Shown: positions 27,208 through 36,724 of the stretch, piece after piece | Numbering within the stretch: the stretch's first letter is position 1 | Layout: the number at the start of each line of letters is the position of its first letter | From: JBBIJO01 sp037445895 | Lineage (GTDB): Bacteria; Bacteroidota; Ignavibacteria; Kapaibacteriales; UBA2268 | Direction of reading: 5' to 3' | NCBI GenBank assembly: GCA_037445895.1 | Contig: JBBIJO010000005.1 | Span: 1-64,000 of the forward strand | Length of the DNA stretch: 64,000 bases | Position numbers and translations under genes: made by a program | The notes under the pieces: generated by a model | Seen by the model: the letters and a program-made list of their open reading frames with translations, nothing else | Database searches by the model: none | What the model was told of the DNA's origin: nothing

Positions 27208-29811
27208 TTATTTCAACAAACTTATCATTTTATATTGAACAACAAAGTCGTTTGAGCACACAACAACATAATTTCCCGAAGGAACTGGTGTCTTGTTTTC
27301 AGCAGTGCCGTCCCAATCGAACCTCAATGTACCTCCTTCTGGAATACCTTTGAATAAAGTTGTTACTAAATGGCCTTGCACATCGTAAATCTTTAAAGTA
27401 GTTGGTTTGTTTTGAATATTATCGATAGCTATGTGGATCACATTTACAAAAGGGTTGGGCGAAACAGATATTGCGAGAGACTTGCCATTAACAACATTAC
27501 TGGATTCAACCGTATTGACGCTTTCAATTTGAAAATCCCAAATACCTCGTCCATAAGTTGCAAAACGAACTGTCTTGGAGCTTGGCAGATACTCAACGTC
27601 CCAAAAGATTTGATCAGGGGAATCAAATCCACTAATGTCAAACCAACGATTTTCCGAAAAAATATAAACGAAGGGACCAATTTCAGTTGCTGCAAAGATT
27701 AAGTTTTCATCTTCGTTATACTCGATGTCGTAGAACAAGGTCTGTGGCGCATTATTTCCCAAAGGTATAAAATTTTTACCATTATCGTAAGAAATAAAAA
27801 CACCAGGATTTGAATATCCACTTCCAGCAATAACTATCCTACCATCAATGTATTTGGAAAGCAAGATTTTGTTGCCATAGAAATAATGACCGCTCGGTCC
27901 AGCAAAATTTGAATCCACCGACCAGTTTTCGCCAGCACCAGCCGAAAAGAAAAACTTCCCGTCGTTTGTTAGTGCATACCAATCATTGTAATTAAAGAAA
28001 GAGATGGCAAGGTAAGATATTTTCCTATTGGGGTCGCCTTGTCCAAAATTGAAAGGATAAACATCGTAAACTATGCTATCTAAATCGGCTCTATATTCGA
28101 GACGATAAATGAACGAACCGCCGGAACTTTGTGGAAGTCCATTCCGCCCACTTACAACATAAGCAACTTTGGGATTGTATGGGTCGGCAATGATAGGAGG
28201 CATCCAAAGGAATCCCCCACCTTGGAAATCCCAAGTAATCGCTTCAAATTCTCGATAATTTGCCCCAATATAAAGCATAGCAAACCCTGGATAAACCGAC
28301 CAAAGGTGGTAGCCACCATCGCTCGAAGTTAAGTGGCCATAATCACCGCTTATTGTTTGTTCATAAGCCAATGGACCGCCCGAATCCACCAAACACCTTT
28401 GAAATCCTTGGTCCTGGCTGCCCGCAAAAACTATTTGCTTCTGCTTTTCGAAAGAATAAACCCCATAATACTGGCTAACATTTAAATTTCGAAGCGAAAG
28501 ATTTCTAACTGTTTTTCCTCCATCGTAAGACACATACATCCCACCATCTGTGCAAATTAAAAGCAATTCATTGTTATTGAATTTGAAACTAATGATTCCG
28601 GGAATATCTGCATGTAATCTTGCTTCGGGTAGCGGATAATAATCCCACCATTTGTTCGACTCTTTCCATGTTAATCCGGAATCCGAACTCACATAAAAAT
28701 GAACTTGCCCAAAATATAACCTTTGAGGGAAAAATGAAGATTGTTCGAAACTATTCTTTTCGAAAGGATAAAAATTAAACTTGCCTTTCTTTCTAAATGT
28801 TTTACCTCCATCGGAAGAAAAATAAAATACACTTTCGACATTCGTAGTTGTTACTAAAATCGAAATATAAGTCCTGTTTTGGGCAAATGAACCAGAAAGT
28901 GCAACACCCGACGCATACTTATCAATAAAAGAATTAATACTAACTAGCTTGGGTGTTCCATCACTCTGAATTTCATATAGAGTATCTTTGCAGGCAAGAT
29001 ATAAAGTATTAATCGAGTATCTCGGAGACCAGATATCACAGAAAGAAGCATCCAAATATGTTGAATAAATAGCCGAAAAAGTCGAGCCATTGTCAATAGA
29101 CTTATAGAGCGTAATCATACTTTTCCAACCAGAATAGTCCCACTCATTAACCAAAACATATACAATATTGTTTGTAGTTACCGTTCCACGAATAGCCCAA
29201 CCCCACTTTTGAGCATTTTCCAAGCCATTCGCACTTTTCCAACTCAAGCCGTCATCGTCCGAGTAGTATATGGCGGTTGGGGAGTTTGCAACGACAATAA
29301 CTCTCCTATTTCCACCCATTTGTATAACACGGACCATACGAGGATTGGCGAATTTTTGTGAATTATTCAAACAAGTCCACTGGTTACCCTCGAGTTTTCC
29401 TTTCCAAATGTTGCCACCAGCAGAAACAAGAAAAATTGTTCCGTCGCTAAAATCAATATCGGCAGTATGAACACGACCTGCTTGATTATTGCTTCCTCGT
29501 TCTGTCCAAGTGCCAAGTATGCGACCCTCGGCTACCCACTCCGAAAGTAGCAAATCATTCTTTTGCTTCGGCGAAAAAAACCTTTCTTTGTTTAATTTTG
29601 AATATCTGTTTGTGCGGGCTTCATTGTCGAGCAACCACCAAGGTAAACCAGGTTCGCAACGATGCAAACTTTCCAACCATTCCTGCCGCGATTTTCGGAA
29701 TGACTCGTCTTGTTCTTGTAACATCATACTATTAACAGAAGTCCTTTGAGAAAGCAGTATATTGATTGATAAATAAAATAAAAGTATGGTAGAAAAAGTA
29801 AAAACTTTCAT
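27208..29811 (-). CDS. Large secreted sortilin/BNR-type beta-propeller with T9SS sorting domain
   Basis: An 867-residue protein with a signal peptide (residues 1-21) and many Asp-box / BNR-like turns (for example SDDDGLSWKSA, SSDGGKTFRK, SSDSGLTWKES, SYDGGKTVRN, SYDNGKNFIP), as in VPS10/sortilin and exo-alpha-sialidase-type propellers. The repeats span about residues 100-770. The C-terminal ~80 residues (SVSPNPFVNVIHI ... KIYDVQGHLVTTLF) are a type A T9SS sorting domain with a FlgD-like WDGTAENKTPVPSGNY stretch. It should be displayed or released at the surface. Catalysis is not predictable; Asp boxes are structural. The Dabb gene follows after 12 bases. Confidence 0.85.
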   Translation of the reverse strand: MKVFTFSTILLFYLSINILLSQRTSVNSMMLQEQDESFRKSRQEWLESLHRCEPGLPWWLLDNEARTNRYSKLNKERFFSPKQKNDLLLSEWVAEGRILGTWTERGSNNQAGRVHTADIDFSDGTIFLVSAGGNIWKGKLEGNQWTCLNNSQKFANPRMVRVIQMGGNRRVIVVANSPTAIYYSDDDGLSWKSANGLENAQKWGWAIRGTVTTNNIVYVLVNEWDYSGWKSMITLYKSIDNGSTFSAIYSTYLDASFCDIWSPRYSINTLYLACKDTLYEIQSDGTPKLVSINSFIDKYASGVALSGSFAQNRTYISILVTTTNVESVFYFSSDGGKTFRKKGKFNFYPFEKNSFEQSSFFPQRLYFGQVHFYVSSDSGLTWKESNKWWDYYPLPEARLHADIPGIISFKFNNNELLLICTDGGMYVSYDGGKTVRNLSLRNLNVSQYYGVYSFEKQKQIVFAGSQDQGFQRCLVDSGGPLAYEQTISGDYGHLTSSDGGYHLWSVYPGFAMLYIGANYREFEAITWDFQGGGFLWMPPIIADPYNPKVAYVVSGRNGLPQSSGGSFIYRLEYRADLDSIVYDVYPFNFGQGDPNRKISYLAISFFNYNDWYALTNDGKFFFSAGAGENWSVDSNFAGPSGHYFYGNKILLSKYIDGRIVIAGSGYSNPGVFISYDNGKNFIPLGNNAPQTLFYDIEYNEDENLIFAATEIGPFVYIFSENRWFDISGFDSPDQIFWDVEYLPSSKTVRFATYGRGIWDFQIESVNTVESSNVVNGKSLAISVSPNPFVNVIHIAIDNIQNKPTTLKIYDVQGHLVTTLFKGIPEGGTLRFDWDGTAENKTPVPSGNYVVVCSNDFVVQYKMISLLK

Positions 29812-29922
29812 AACTTCTCCTGAAAATTCAAAGAAAACTTAATAAAAAAAAAGTAGATGCTAATAATTCCAGTTTTACAATTTTGCATAGGAGCTTCTCG
29901 TTACTGATTAATTCTGAATTTT

Positions 29923-30828
29923 ATGGAGTATATGGTGATAGGTGAACTTAGTGCTTTTGGTGCTGCATTATTATGGTCTTTTTCCCCTTATATATTTACG
30001 ATTATAGTAAAACGTTCAAGTTCTTTTATGCTGAATACATCGCGCCTATTAATTTCTGGCATTATGATGCTGATTACTTTTTTCATTTTCGGGATAAATT
30101 TTGTTTTCACACAACATCAGTTCGCATTCCTTGTGTTAAGCGGGATTATTGGTTTAGTCCTGGGAGATACTTTTCTGTTCAAAAGCTTAGAAGAAATTGG
30201 GCCTCGATACACTATGCTTATAATGTCGAGCAGTCCAGCAATAGGTGCAATTATTGCCTACCTTGCATTTCACGAGGTTATTTCTCCGATAGGTATTGCT
30301 GGGATGATAATCACTTTATCGGGTATTATTTTAGTCATAAACCAACAACCCGACGAGGAAGTTTCGAAATTCCAAATAACAAGGAAGGGAATTATTTTTG
30401 GCTTTTTTGCCGCAATTGGTCAAGGTTTGGGCCTAATATTCACGAAACTGGCGTATTTCGAAGGAGATTTGAACCCTCTGATTGCAACTTTTTTACGTAT
30501 TTTTTCCGCTTTCATCATTTTACTCCCACTTGGATACATTACTAAAAGAATAAATATAGAAAGTATTAGGTTGCTTTTCATCGGTAAAACTTTTTTGCTG
30601 CTTTTAGTAGGCTCTTTTATTGGCTCATATTTAGGAATTACTTTAAGTTATATAGCAATAGCTCATGCACCTATTGGAGTTGCCTCGACGATTATGTCGT
30701 TCCAGCCAATTTTAATGCTTCCAATTTCCAAAATCGTTCACAACGAAAAACACAGTTGGAAGTCAATCATAGGTGCTTTGCTTGCTGTATTGGGCATTGT
30801 ATTGCTTTTCATAAGAAAAGAATTTTAA
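29923..30828 (+). CDS. EamA/DMT-superfamily transporter
   Basis: A 301-residue membrane protein with ten hydrophobic helices arranged as two EamA repeats (about residues 5-140 and 155-300), each with the typical small-residue packing (FGAALLWSFSPY; GTDTFLFKSL-like loop; GIILVINQQP closing the first half). The family exports metabolites, amino acids or nucleotides-related compounds; the substrate is unknown. Two starts are possible, ATG 29923 and ATG 29932; the second leaves GGAG too close, so the first is kept. It is divergent from the secreted propeller by 111 bases. Confidence 0.85.
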   Translation: MEYMVIGELSAFGAALLWSFSPYIFTIIVKRSSSFMLNTSRLLISGIMMLITFFIFGINFVFTQHQFAFLVLSGIIGLVLGDTFLFKSLEEIGPRYTMLIMSSSPAIGAIIAYLAFHEVISPIGIAGMIITLSGIILVINQQPDEEVSKFQITRKGIIFGFFAAIGQGLGLIFTKLAYFEGDLNPLIATFLRIFSAFIILLPLGYITKRINIESIRLLFIGKTFLLLLVGSFIGSYLGITLSYIAIAHAPIGVASTIMSFQPILMLPISKIVHNEKHSWKSIIGALLAVLGIVLLFIRKEF

Positions 30829-30886
30829 AATTTAAGAAAATCAAGTTAATTTAGAAAGATTGAAAAGTTAAACATAAGGAAAGTTT

Positions 30887-31852
30887 ATGGAACGATTAGA
30901 AAAGTTAATAGATACATTCATCTGGATTTCGCTCCTTATGTCTGTTGCACAAGTTTACCTTCAAACCAACAAGATTTGGAAACGAAAGCACGAACGACCA
31001 GTTGCCGAAAGCCAATCGATAGCCGGACTTACTCTACTACTTTTAAATTGTTTAATCTGGCTATCTTCTTATATCATCAAACGCGATATTGAAAGCATCA
31101 TCGACACCTCCCTTATCATCGTTCAATCTTCTGTATTCTTAGTCATTGGTACTGGCCTTTGGGTTAAAGGACAACAGAAATTGGGTTTTTGGAACTTGGT
31201 TAAACAAGCACTTCGTATTGAACGCAAAGAAGCTAACTATTTATTGAAACGATTTTTTAAACCCCAAAATGCCGAGATTATCATTGAAATTCTTCACCAC
31301 TTGGCTATGATAGACGAAGAACTCGATGCCAGAGAAAAGGCACTCATTCAATTCTTTGCTATGGAATGGAATATTCCTTACCATCCTGAACAATACGAAT
31401 ACGTAATGGACATAGATTCACATGACAGAAAGTATGTGATACTTCGCAATAGACTTCTCGATTATCTCCAACGTGATCCCCCAGCCGAACAGGTTGCCCA
31501 AGTCAAGGATTTAATAAAAGAGCTTATTCATGCCGATGAAAAAATTTCCCCCGAAGAAGCATTAATTTCCAACGAATTACTCGGAATGCTCGATAGTTAT
31601 TTGCAAAAAGAAGAAAGGATGGATAATTACCAAGTAATAATAGTTCCACAAAATCCTGTTCAAGAGGAAAGAGTCCAAGAACTTATCCCAGATAGTCAAA
31701 GAATAACAACCTATGGTGGAACAGTTTATACTATCGGTTCCTTCTATTCAAGGGAATATGCAGAAATGATTTGTGGTAGATTTAGGAAATTAAACCTTTT
31801 CGCTATTGTTTATAACCTTGAAGCTCTAATTCAACAAAACAACGCCCAATAA
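30887..31852 (+). CDS. Membrane protein with SemiSWEET-like helices, TerB-like domain and SPOR-like tail
   Basis: A 321-residue protein with AAGGA ahead of its ATG. Residues ~8-100 hold three hydrophobic helices with KIWKRK and VAESQSIAGLTLLLLNCLIW after helix 1, like one PQ-loop/SemiSWEET triple-helix unit. Residues ~125-235 are soluble and helical with two acidic motifs, AMIDEELDAREKALI and HADEKISPEEALI, spaced as in TerB-like metal-binding folds. Residues ~245-320 (YQVIIVPQNP, YTIGSFYSREYAEMI) look like a SPOR-type fold. I know no protein with this order of parts. Each assignment is by pattern. It may be a sensor linking membrane and cytoplasm. It precedes DUF3109-rpoN by 106 bases. Confidence 0.6.
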   Translation: MERLEKLIDTFIWISLLMSVAQVYLQTNKIWKRKHERPVAESQSIAGLTLLLLNCLIWLSSYIIKRDIESIIDTSLIIVQSSVFLVIGTGLWVKGQQKLGFWNLVKQALRIERKEANYLLKRFFKPQNAEIIIEILHHLAMIDEELDAREKALIQFFAMEWNIPYHPEQYEYVMDIDSHDRKYVILRNRLLDYLQRDPPAEQVAQVKDLIKELIHADEKISPEEALISNELLGMLDSYLQKEERMDNYQVIIVPQNPVQEERVQELIPDSQRITTYGGTVYTIGSFYSREYAEMICGRFRKLNLFAIVYNLEALIQQNNAQ

Positions 31853-31958
31853 ACTTGTTTAAGATAAAAAATTCATTGTCGATTGCAAATACACATTTGA
31901 AAAAACAATTTGCGTATTTTTTACTATTTTAGTGTTTTGCAATGCGTACCGAAACGAA

Positions 31959-32558
31959 ATGTCACTTATTAATGGAATAATTTATAATAAATTCGATTTG
32001 AACAGCCCATTCCTTTGCAATGTTGATGAATGCAAAGGGGCATGTTGTTTTATCGAAGGCGAGTTTGGAGCTCCTTTGAAACCCGAGGAAGTGGAAGAAA
32101 TAACAAAGGCACTCCCTTTTGTTTTGCAAAAAATTCCTTCCAAATCGCGCCAAATCATTAACGATGAAGGAGCAATAGTTCAACATAAAAGTGTTTTTTT
32201 CACAAATGTTGTGAACCAGCGTGAATGTGTTTTTGCTTTTTTCGAAAATGGCAAAGCCCGTTGTTCGTTCGAGCAGGCATATTTCGAAGGGAAAATTAAT
32301 TTTCGCAAGCCAATTTCTTGCCAACTTTTCCCTATTCGAGAATATAAACTCGCTCTTACGGAACTGGTTTATGTTCAAATTCCTGAGTGCAAAACAGCGA
32401 TTACAAATGGTAAATTACAAAATTCTCCTTTATATCGAACCTTAAAAGATGCATTGATACGTCGTTTCGGGGAACAATGGTATAACAAATTAGTCGCAAC
32501 AATAGAAGACACAAATTCAAATAACAATGTTCAAAATAAATTGGGTGAAGGGATATGA
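31959..32558 (+). CDS. DUF3109 family cysteine-cluster protein
   Basis: The frame opens at GTG 31932, but the ATG at 31959 gives the usual family N-terminus. The roughly 199-residue protein has CNVDECKGACCF near residues 21-32, a conserved GAPL-x-x-EEVEEI, RECVFAF, CSFEQAYFEGKINFRKPISCQLFPIR and a late PECK, a cysteine pattern that probably binds an Fe-S or zinc centre (YkgJ-like). The function is unknown. Its stop overlaps the rpoN start (ATGA at 32555-32558), so translation is coupled to sigma-54. Confidence 0.85.
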   Translation: MSLINGIIYNKFDLNSPFLCNVDECKGACCFIEGEFGAPLKPEEVEEITKALPFVLQKIPSKSRQIINDEGAIVQHKSVFFTNVVNQRECVFAFFENGKARCSFEQAYFEGKINFRKPISCQLFPIREYKLALTELVYVQIPECKTAITNGKLQNSPLYRTLKDALIRRFGEQWYNKLVATIEDTNSNNNVQNKLGEGI

Positions 32559-34219
32559 GACAGAAATTAATGACCAAAGTAGCTTTATCTCAAACCCTTA
32601 CTCCACAACAAATTCAGTATTTGAAACTGTTACAGATGCCTCTACAACAACTCGAACAAAAAATTTCGACAGAACTCGAAGAAAACCCTTTCCTCGATAC
32701 TGCCGATTACGACACATATTCTTCAGCAGGCGATGATTTTAATCTTTCTTTTGCGGAAAACCCCGGCGAAACCGAAACTGACCCTGCGGAAATAGAAAGT
32801 TCAGGACAAGACTATCAACACCAGATAGCCGAAATAAAAGACCCATTTGAGTATTATCGTCGAATATGGGAGGAAGACGAAATAATTTCGCGCAAACAAA
32901 AGGCTGATTACTTCGAAGACGAAGAAGATTGGGAACCGTTCCAAATAAAAGCCACTACCACATTTCACCAAGAATTAATAGACCAATTGCGAATGCTTAA
33001 TTTAAGTAAAGAAGACAGTTTGCTCGGGGAACAAATCCTTGGAAACGTAGAAGACGATGGATACTTACGCTGTGAACTTTCCGAGATAGTTGCCGATACC
33101 AATGCGCTAATTGCCGAAATTAACATTGAAAACCAGAAAGACGATATGCTTTCGAATGAGAAACACTCCAACAACCCGGCAGCAGCGTTTGCAATTACCG
33201 AAGACGCAAAAAACCGAGTAGAAAAAGTGCTCGGCAATCACACAAATGAACAAGAGGGTTCTAAATTGCTCAAACCAGTTACTCTTGAAGATGCTGAAAG
33301 GGTTTTAAAGATTGTCCAAAATCTCGACCCACCGGGCGTTGCCTCGCGTAACCTTCAAGAATGTTTAATTGCTCAAACTAATGCATTTCCTTACGAAGTC
33401 GCCGGACGAAACGACGCACTTCGCATTTTAACAGATGGCTACGAACTATTTAGCAAAAAACATTTTAGTAGTCTGCTCAAACAATTGGAAATGACAGAAG
33501 AACAGCTGCGTTCTGCGATTGATTTTATTAAAAAGCTAAATCCTAAGCCTGGTTACTCCGATAGCCCAGCCGAATTTAACACAGTTATCCCCGACTTCAT
33601 TGTAGAAAAAGACCCCGATACGGAAGAACTTCTTGTTACATTAAACGAAAGCACAGTCCCAACTTTAAGAATCAACAAAGTGTATGAGCAAATGCGGAAA
33701 GACGCTAAATTGAAAAAAGAAAACAAAGAAACAAAAGAGTGGATAAAAAATAAATACGATAACGCAAAATTCCTCATTCAAGCTTTATCGCAAAGAAGGG
33801 CAACAATGCTTAAAGTTATGACAGCAATTGTTGGGAGGCAAAAAGATTTCTTTTACTATGGACCTTCGACTCTTAAACCACTAATCTACAAAGACATTTC
33901 CGAGGATACACATCTCGATATTGCTACAGTTTGTAGAATTGTAAACAATAAATTTGTCCAAACCCAATTTGGAACGTTTGAATTAAAATATTTCTTTAGC
34001 GAATCGCTACCGAGCGAAAACGGCGTCGAAGTATCGACGAAAGTCATCAAGCAAGTTATAAAAGAAATAATTACCAATGAACCGAAGGACAAACCTTATA
34101 GCGATGAAAGAATAGTCGAAGAACTCAAAAAACTTGGTTATATTGTAGCAAGAAGAACCGTGGCAAAATATCGTGAGCAAATGAAAATACCTGTTGCAAG
34201 GTTGCGAAAAGAGTTATAA
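32555..34219 (+). CDS. rpoN: RNA polymerase sigma-54 factor
   Basis: A 554-residue RpoN. Region I is the Gln/Leu-rich activator-interacting start (SQTLTPQQIQYLKLLQMPLQQLE) with ELEENPFLD; an acidic linker follows (residues ~55-130), longer than in many homologues. The core-binding domain lies around 230-330 (LDPPGVASRNLQECL), and the C-terminus has the helix-turn-helix region and the RpoN box ARRTVAKYRE near residue 535, which reads the -24 element. The factor needs an AAA+ activator; none is in this window. Overlaps DUF3109 by four bases. Confidence 0.97.
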   Translation: MRQKLMTKVALSQTLTPQQIQYLKLLQMPLQQLEQKISTELEENPFLDTADYDTYSSAGDDFNLSFAENPGETETDPAEIESSGQDYQHQIAEIKDPFEYYRRIWEEDEIISRKQKADYFEDEEDWEPFQIKATTTFHQELIDQLRMLNLSKEDSLLGEQILGNVEDDGYLRCELSEIVADTNALIAEINIENQKDDMLSNEKHSNNPAAAFAITEDAKNRVEKVLGNHTNEQEGSKLLKPVTLEDAERVLKIVQNLDPPGVASRNLQECLIAQTNAFPYEVAGRNDALRILTDGYELFSKKHFSSLLKQLEMTEEQLRSAIDFIKKLNPKPGYSDSPAEFNTVIPDFIVEKDPDTEELLVTLNESTVPTLRINKVYEQMRKDAKLKKENKETKEWIKNKYDNAKFLIQALSQRRATMLKVMTAIVGRQKDFFYYGPSTLKPLIYKDISEDTHLDIATVCRIVNNKFVQTQFGTFELKYFFSESLPSENGVEVSTKVIKQVIKEIITNEPKDKPYSDERIVEELKKLGYIVARRTVAKYREQMKIPVARLRKEL

Positions 34220-34313
34220 CACAAAAAATGCACAAGATTAGCTGGTTAACACATCGCATAATTAAAAATATTGTTGTATTCTTGAACCCAACAAAAAAAG
34301 TCGGGATTAACTT

Positions 34314-35429
34314 ATGCCTAATGAATTTCTTTTATTGCTTAGTTCAATTATTTACGGTTTAAGGACTATTTTTTTTGTAATAGGCTTTATACGCGAAACA
34401 ACAATTTACAGGAAAACACATATTGAAAGCTACACCCCATTTGTTAGTGTGGTAATTCCAGCCAAAGACGAAGAAAAAAACATCAAAGAATGTATCCTAT
34501 CGATTTCAGATAGTAAATATCCTTGTGAGAAGTTCGAAATTATAGCAGTCAACGACCGTTCACAGGATAGAACTGGCGAAATTCTAAAACATTTACAACA
34601 AACAATTACTAATCTAAAAGTAATAACCATTGAAAGCAACGAACAGAAAGATGGAATGAAGGGTAAAGCCGGAGCATTGCAAATCGGTATCGAACATTCC
34701 AAAGGCGAAGTGGTATTGATAACCGATGCGGATTGCACAGTAGCTCCCGAATGGATTTCTATGATGGTAAAATGTTATAAGGACCCAAAAATAGGCTTTG
34801 TTTCGTCGTTTACTAATGTTGTTGGTAATCGAATATTCGATCGTATTCAATCTATGGAATGGATATATATGCACACAATGGCCCTCGGTGGTGTTGGCAA
34901 TGGTCAACCTCTTGGGTGTTATGGCAACAACATTTCAGTTCGGCGAGAAGCATTCAACGATACCGGAGGCTATAGAAAGATCGACTTTTCCGTAACCGAG
35001 GACTTGGCGCTCCAACAAGCAATTCATAAAACAAAATATCAAATCCACTATTTTATTCACCCCAACGCACTTGTTAATACCCAACCCTGCGCTACTTTTG
35101 TTGAATACATTCTCCAACACCATCGTTGGGCTCGTGGTGGTTTGAAACTTGGATGGCGAGCAGCAATCTTTGTGCTATCATCGTTGGCAATTTGGGCAGG
35201 GCTTTTCTATTTCTTTTTGAATCATCATTATTTGGATGTATTAATACTTCTTTTAATTCGCTTCGTTGGGGATAGTATTGTTACAATCCCATCATTAATA
35301 ATCTTGAAAAAGCAAAAAAGTTTGCTCTACTTACCATCCATATTTTTTTTCCTTCTTATGGAACTCGTAGCTCCTTTCCTTCTCTTAAATAAGAACGTTC
35401 GCTGGAAAGGACAAACCTTTCGCAATTAA
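34314..35429 (+). CDS. GT2-family membrane glycosyltransferase
   Basis: A 371-residue protein with one N-terminal helix, a GT-A domain and three C-terminal helices. VVIPAKDEEKNI, NDRSQDRTGEIL, the DxD-type ITDADCTVAPEW, the base-bearing TEDLAL and QHHRWARGG (the QxxRW motif of processive synthases) are in order. It is probably a polysaccharide or lipid-sugar synthase of the inner membrane; substrate unknown. It does not belong to an obvious polysaccharide cluster. Its stop overlaps the convergent TPR gene's stop in the tetranucleotide TTAA at 35426-35429. Confidence 0.9.
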   Translation: MPNEFLLLLSSIIYGLRTIFFVIGFIRETTIYRKTHIESYTPFVSVVIPAKDEEKNIKECILSISDSKYPCEKFEIIAVNDRSQDRTGEILKHLQQTITNLKVITIESNEQKDGMKGKAGALQIGIEHSKGEVVLITDADCTVAPEWISMMVKCYKDPKIGFVSSFTNVVGNRIFDRIQSMEWIYMHTMALGGVGNGQPLGCYGNNISVRREAFNDTGGYRKIDFSVTEDLALQQAIHKTKYQIHYFIHPNALVNTQPCATFVEYILQHHRWARGGLKLGWRAAIFVLSSLAIWAGLFYFFLNHHYLDVLILLLIRFVGDSIVTIPSLIILKKQKSLLYLPSIFFFLLMELVAPFLLLNKNVRWKGQTFRN

Positions 35430-36718
35430 TTGAGCAATTGGATTGATTCTATAATTTTGTCGAAAATCTCGCGAAAAAAATTAAATTGATTCGCAGGTGA
35501 TTGGAAAAAAGCGAACAACAAAGCATCTTCTTTTGCAAATGCTAATTCATAGAAATGAAGAGTAGGCATATTCGGATTAATTTGGACTATTGTTTCAACA
35601 AGCCTACCAATGTAGCTATCTCGATTAAATATTTTTTGCTGAAGATATTGATAATAATTATAATCTTTGGAGGTTTTTGCTAAACTCCCCATCCAAAAAT
35701 CGATAATCTCGTCTGCCGATTTAACTTGATAGTGTTGGAACATATTCTTGTTGAAAGATAATTTAATACCAACGTTATAATAGTCCGAATCACTTTGGAT
35801 TTTCTCGGGAGTAATAATAATTTCGTTATAATCGAGGTAATTTTTTTCGAAAATATACCAATTGCTTGGCACTTTCAGCGAAAATGTTCCCAAGCTATCC
35901 TTAAAATCCCTGTATATAATTTTCTCGGGCGGAACGAAAAGATTTTCGGTACCCGAAATTTTTGCGATACGTTTCCGATCATTATCCGCAAGTTTTTTCT
36001 TTCCAATTTTGTCGTATGCAACGGCTCTATTGTTCAAAGCTTCTGTGTCCAAAGAATCCAATTCAATGCAGCGAGTATAATCTTTAATAGCAAGTTGATA
36101 TTTTTCGAGTTTAAAAAAGGCATTGCCTCGATTGTAGTAAACTTTAGAATTTTTTAATCCTAATTCAATGCTTTTATCGAAGTCTTGAACCGCTTCTACG
36201 TATTTTTTCATTTTATAGAGGGCACGACCCTTTTCGTAAAAACTCAAAGGACTCTTAGGATTAAGTTTAATCGATTTCTCCAAATCTTGAATCGCCGATT
36301 CAGTTTCGCCAATCTCGATAAAAACCGACGCCCGATTCGAATATGCTTCGGCAAAGTTTGAATCAAGATTAATAGCAGAGGTAAAATCGTCCAATGCCAA
36401 TTTCAGTTCTCCAAGATAAAGATATGCAAGACCTCTGCTATTGTAAACGTCGGGAAATCGGCTTTCTTTCCCAACAGCAATAGTTAAATCTTTTAATGCG
36501 CTGTCAAAATTCTCGGAGTAAAGATACGACAAACCTCGATAATAAAAAGCATCGAAACTCGAATCCCCGGCTTCAATCGCTCGATTAAAATTTCGAATTG
36601 CACTTTCATATCTTTTCTTAAAGAAATCGGTTTGTCCCTTCGCAACCCAATTTTGAGCAAAGCCATAATTGGAGAAAAGCAAGCATATTAAAAATAATAT
36701 ATAAATTTTTTTAAACAT
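35426..36718 (-). CDS. Exported TPR protein with a PsbP-like C-terminal domain
   Basis: Signal peptide (residues 1-22, ending GFAQ), then at least seven TPR units (about 23-265) with the repeated Y-x-RG-x-A/S-Y-x-x-x-x-Y/F pattern. The last ~160 residues (SLGTFSLKVPSNWYIFEKN) resemble the alpha-beta sandwich fold of PsbP-like proteins found in bacterial envelope proteins. It is likely a periplasmic scaffold. It is the last gene in a - strand group after murA (6 bases) and convergent with the GT2 gene. No enzyme motif is seen. Confidence 0.85.
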   Translation of the reverse strand: MFKKIYILFLICLLFSNYGFAQNWVAKGQTDFFKKRYESAIRNFNRAIEAGDSSFDAFYYRGLSYLYSENFDSALKDLTIAVGKESRFPDVYNSRGLAYLYLGELKLALDDFTSAINLDSNFAEAYSNRASVFIEIGETESAIQDLEKSIKLNPKSPLSFYEKGRALYKMKKYVEAVQDFDKSIELGLKNSKVYYNRGNAFFKLEKYQLAIKDYTRCIELDSLDTEALNNRAVAYDKIGKKKLADNDRKRIAKISGTENLFVPPEKIIYRDFKDSLGTFSLKVPSNWYIFEKNYLDYNEIIITPEKIQSDSDYYNVGIKLSFNKNMFQHYQVKSADEIIDFWMGSLAKTSKDYNYYQYLQQKIFNRDSYIGRLVETIVQINPNMPTLHFYELAFAKEDALLFAFFQSPANQFNFFREIFDKIIESIQLLN

Positions 36719-36724
36719 CTGTCT

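Noticed and set aside
29973..30545. 190-codon frame within the EamA gene
   Set aside because: It is in another frame of a clear ten-helix transporter, with unlikely composition (many Cys, His, Phe and Tyr). A shadow.
31962..32378. 138-codon antisense frame over DUF3109
   Set aside because: The sense frame has the complete DUF3109 cysteine pattern and is coupled to rpoN; the antisense frame has no features.
32450..32560. Sigma-54 promoter near rpoN or other genes
   Set aside because: No convincing TGGC-N8-TTGC pattern was seen in the intergenic regions that I read, so none is claimed.
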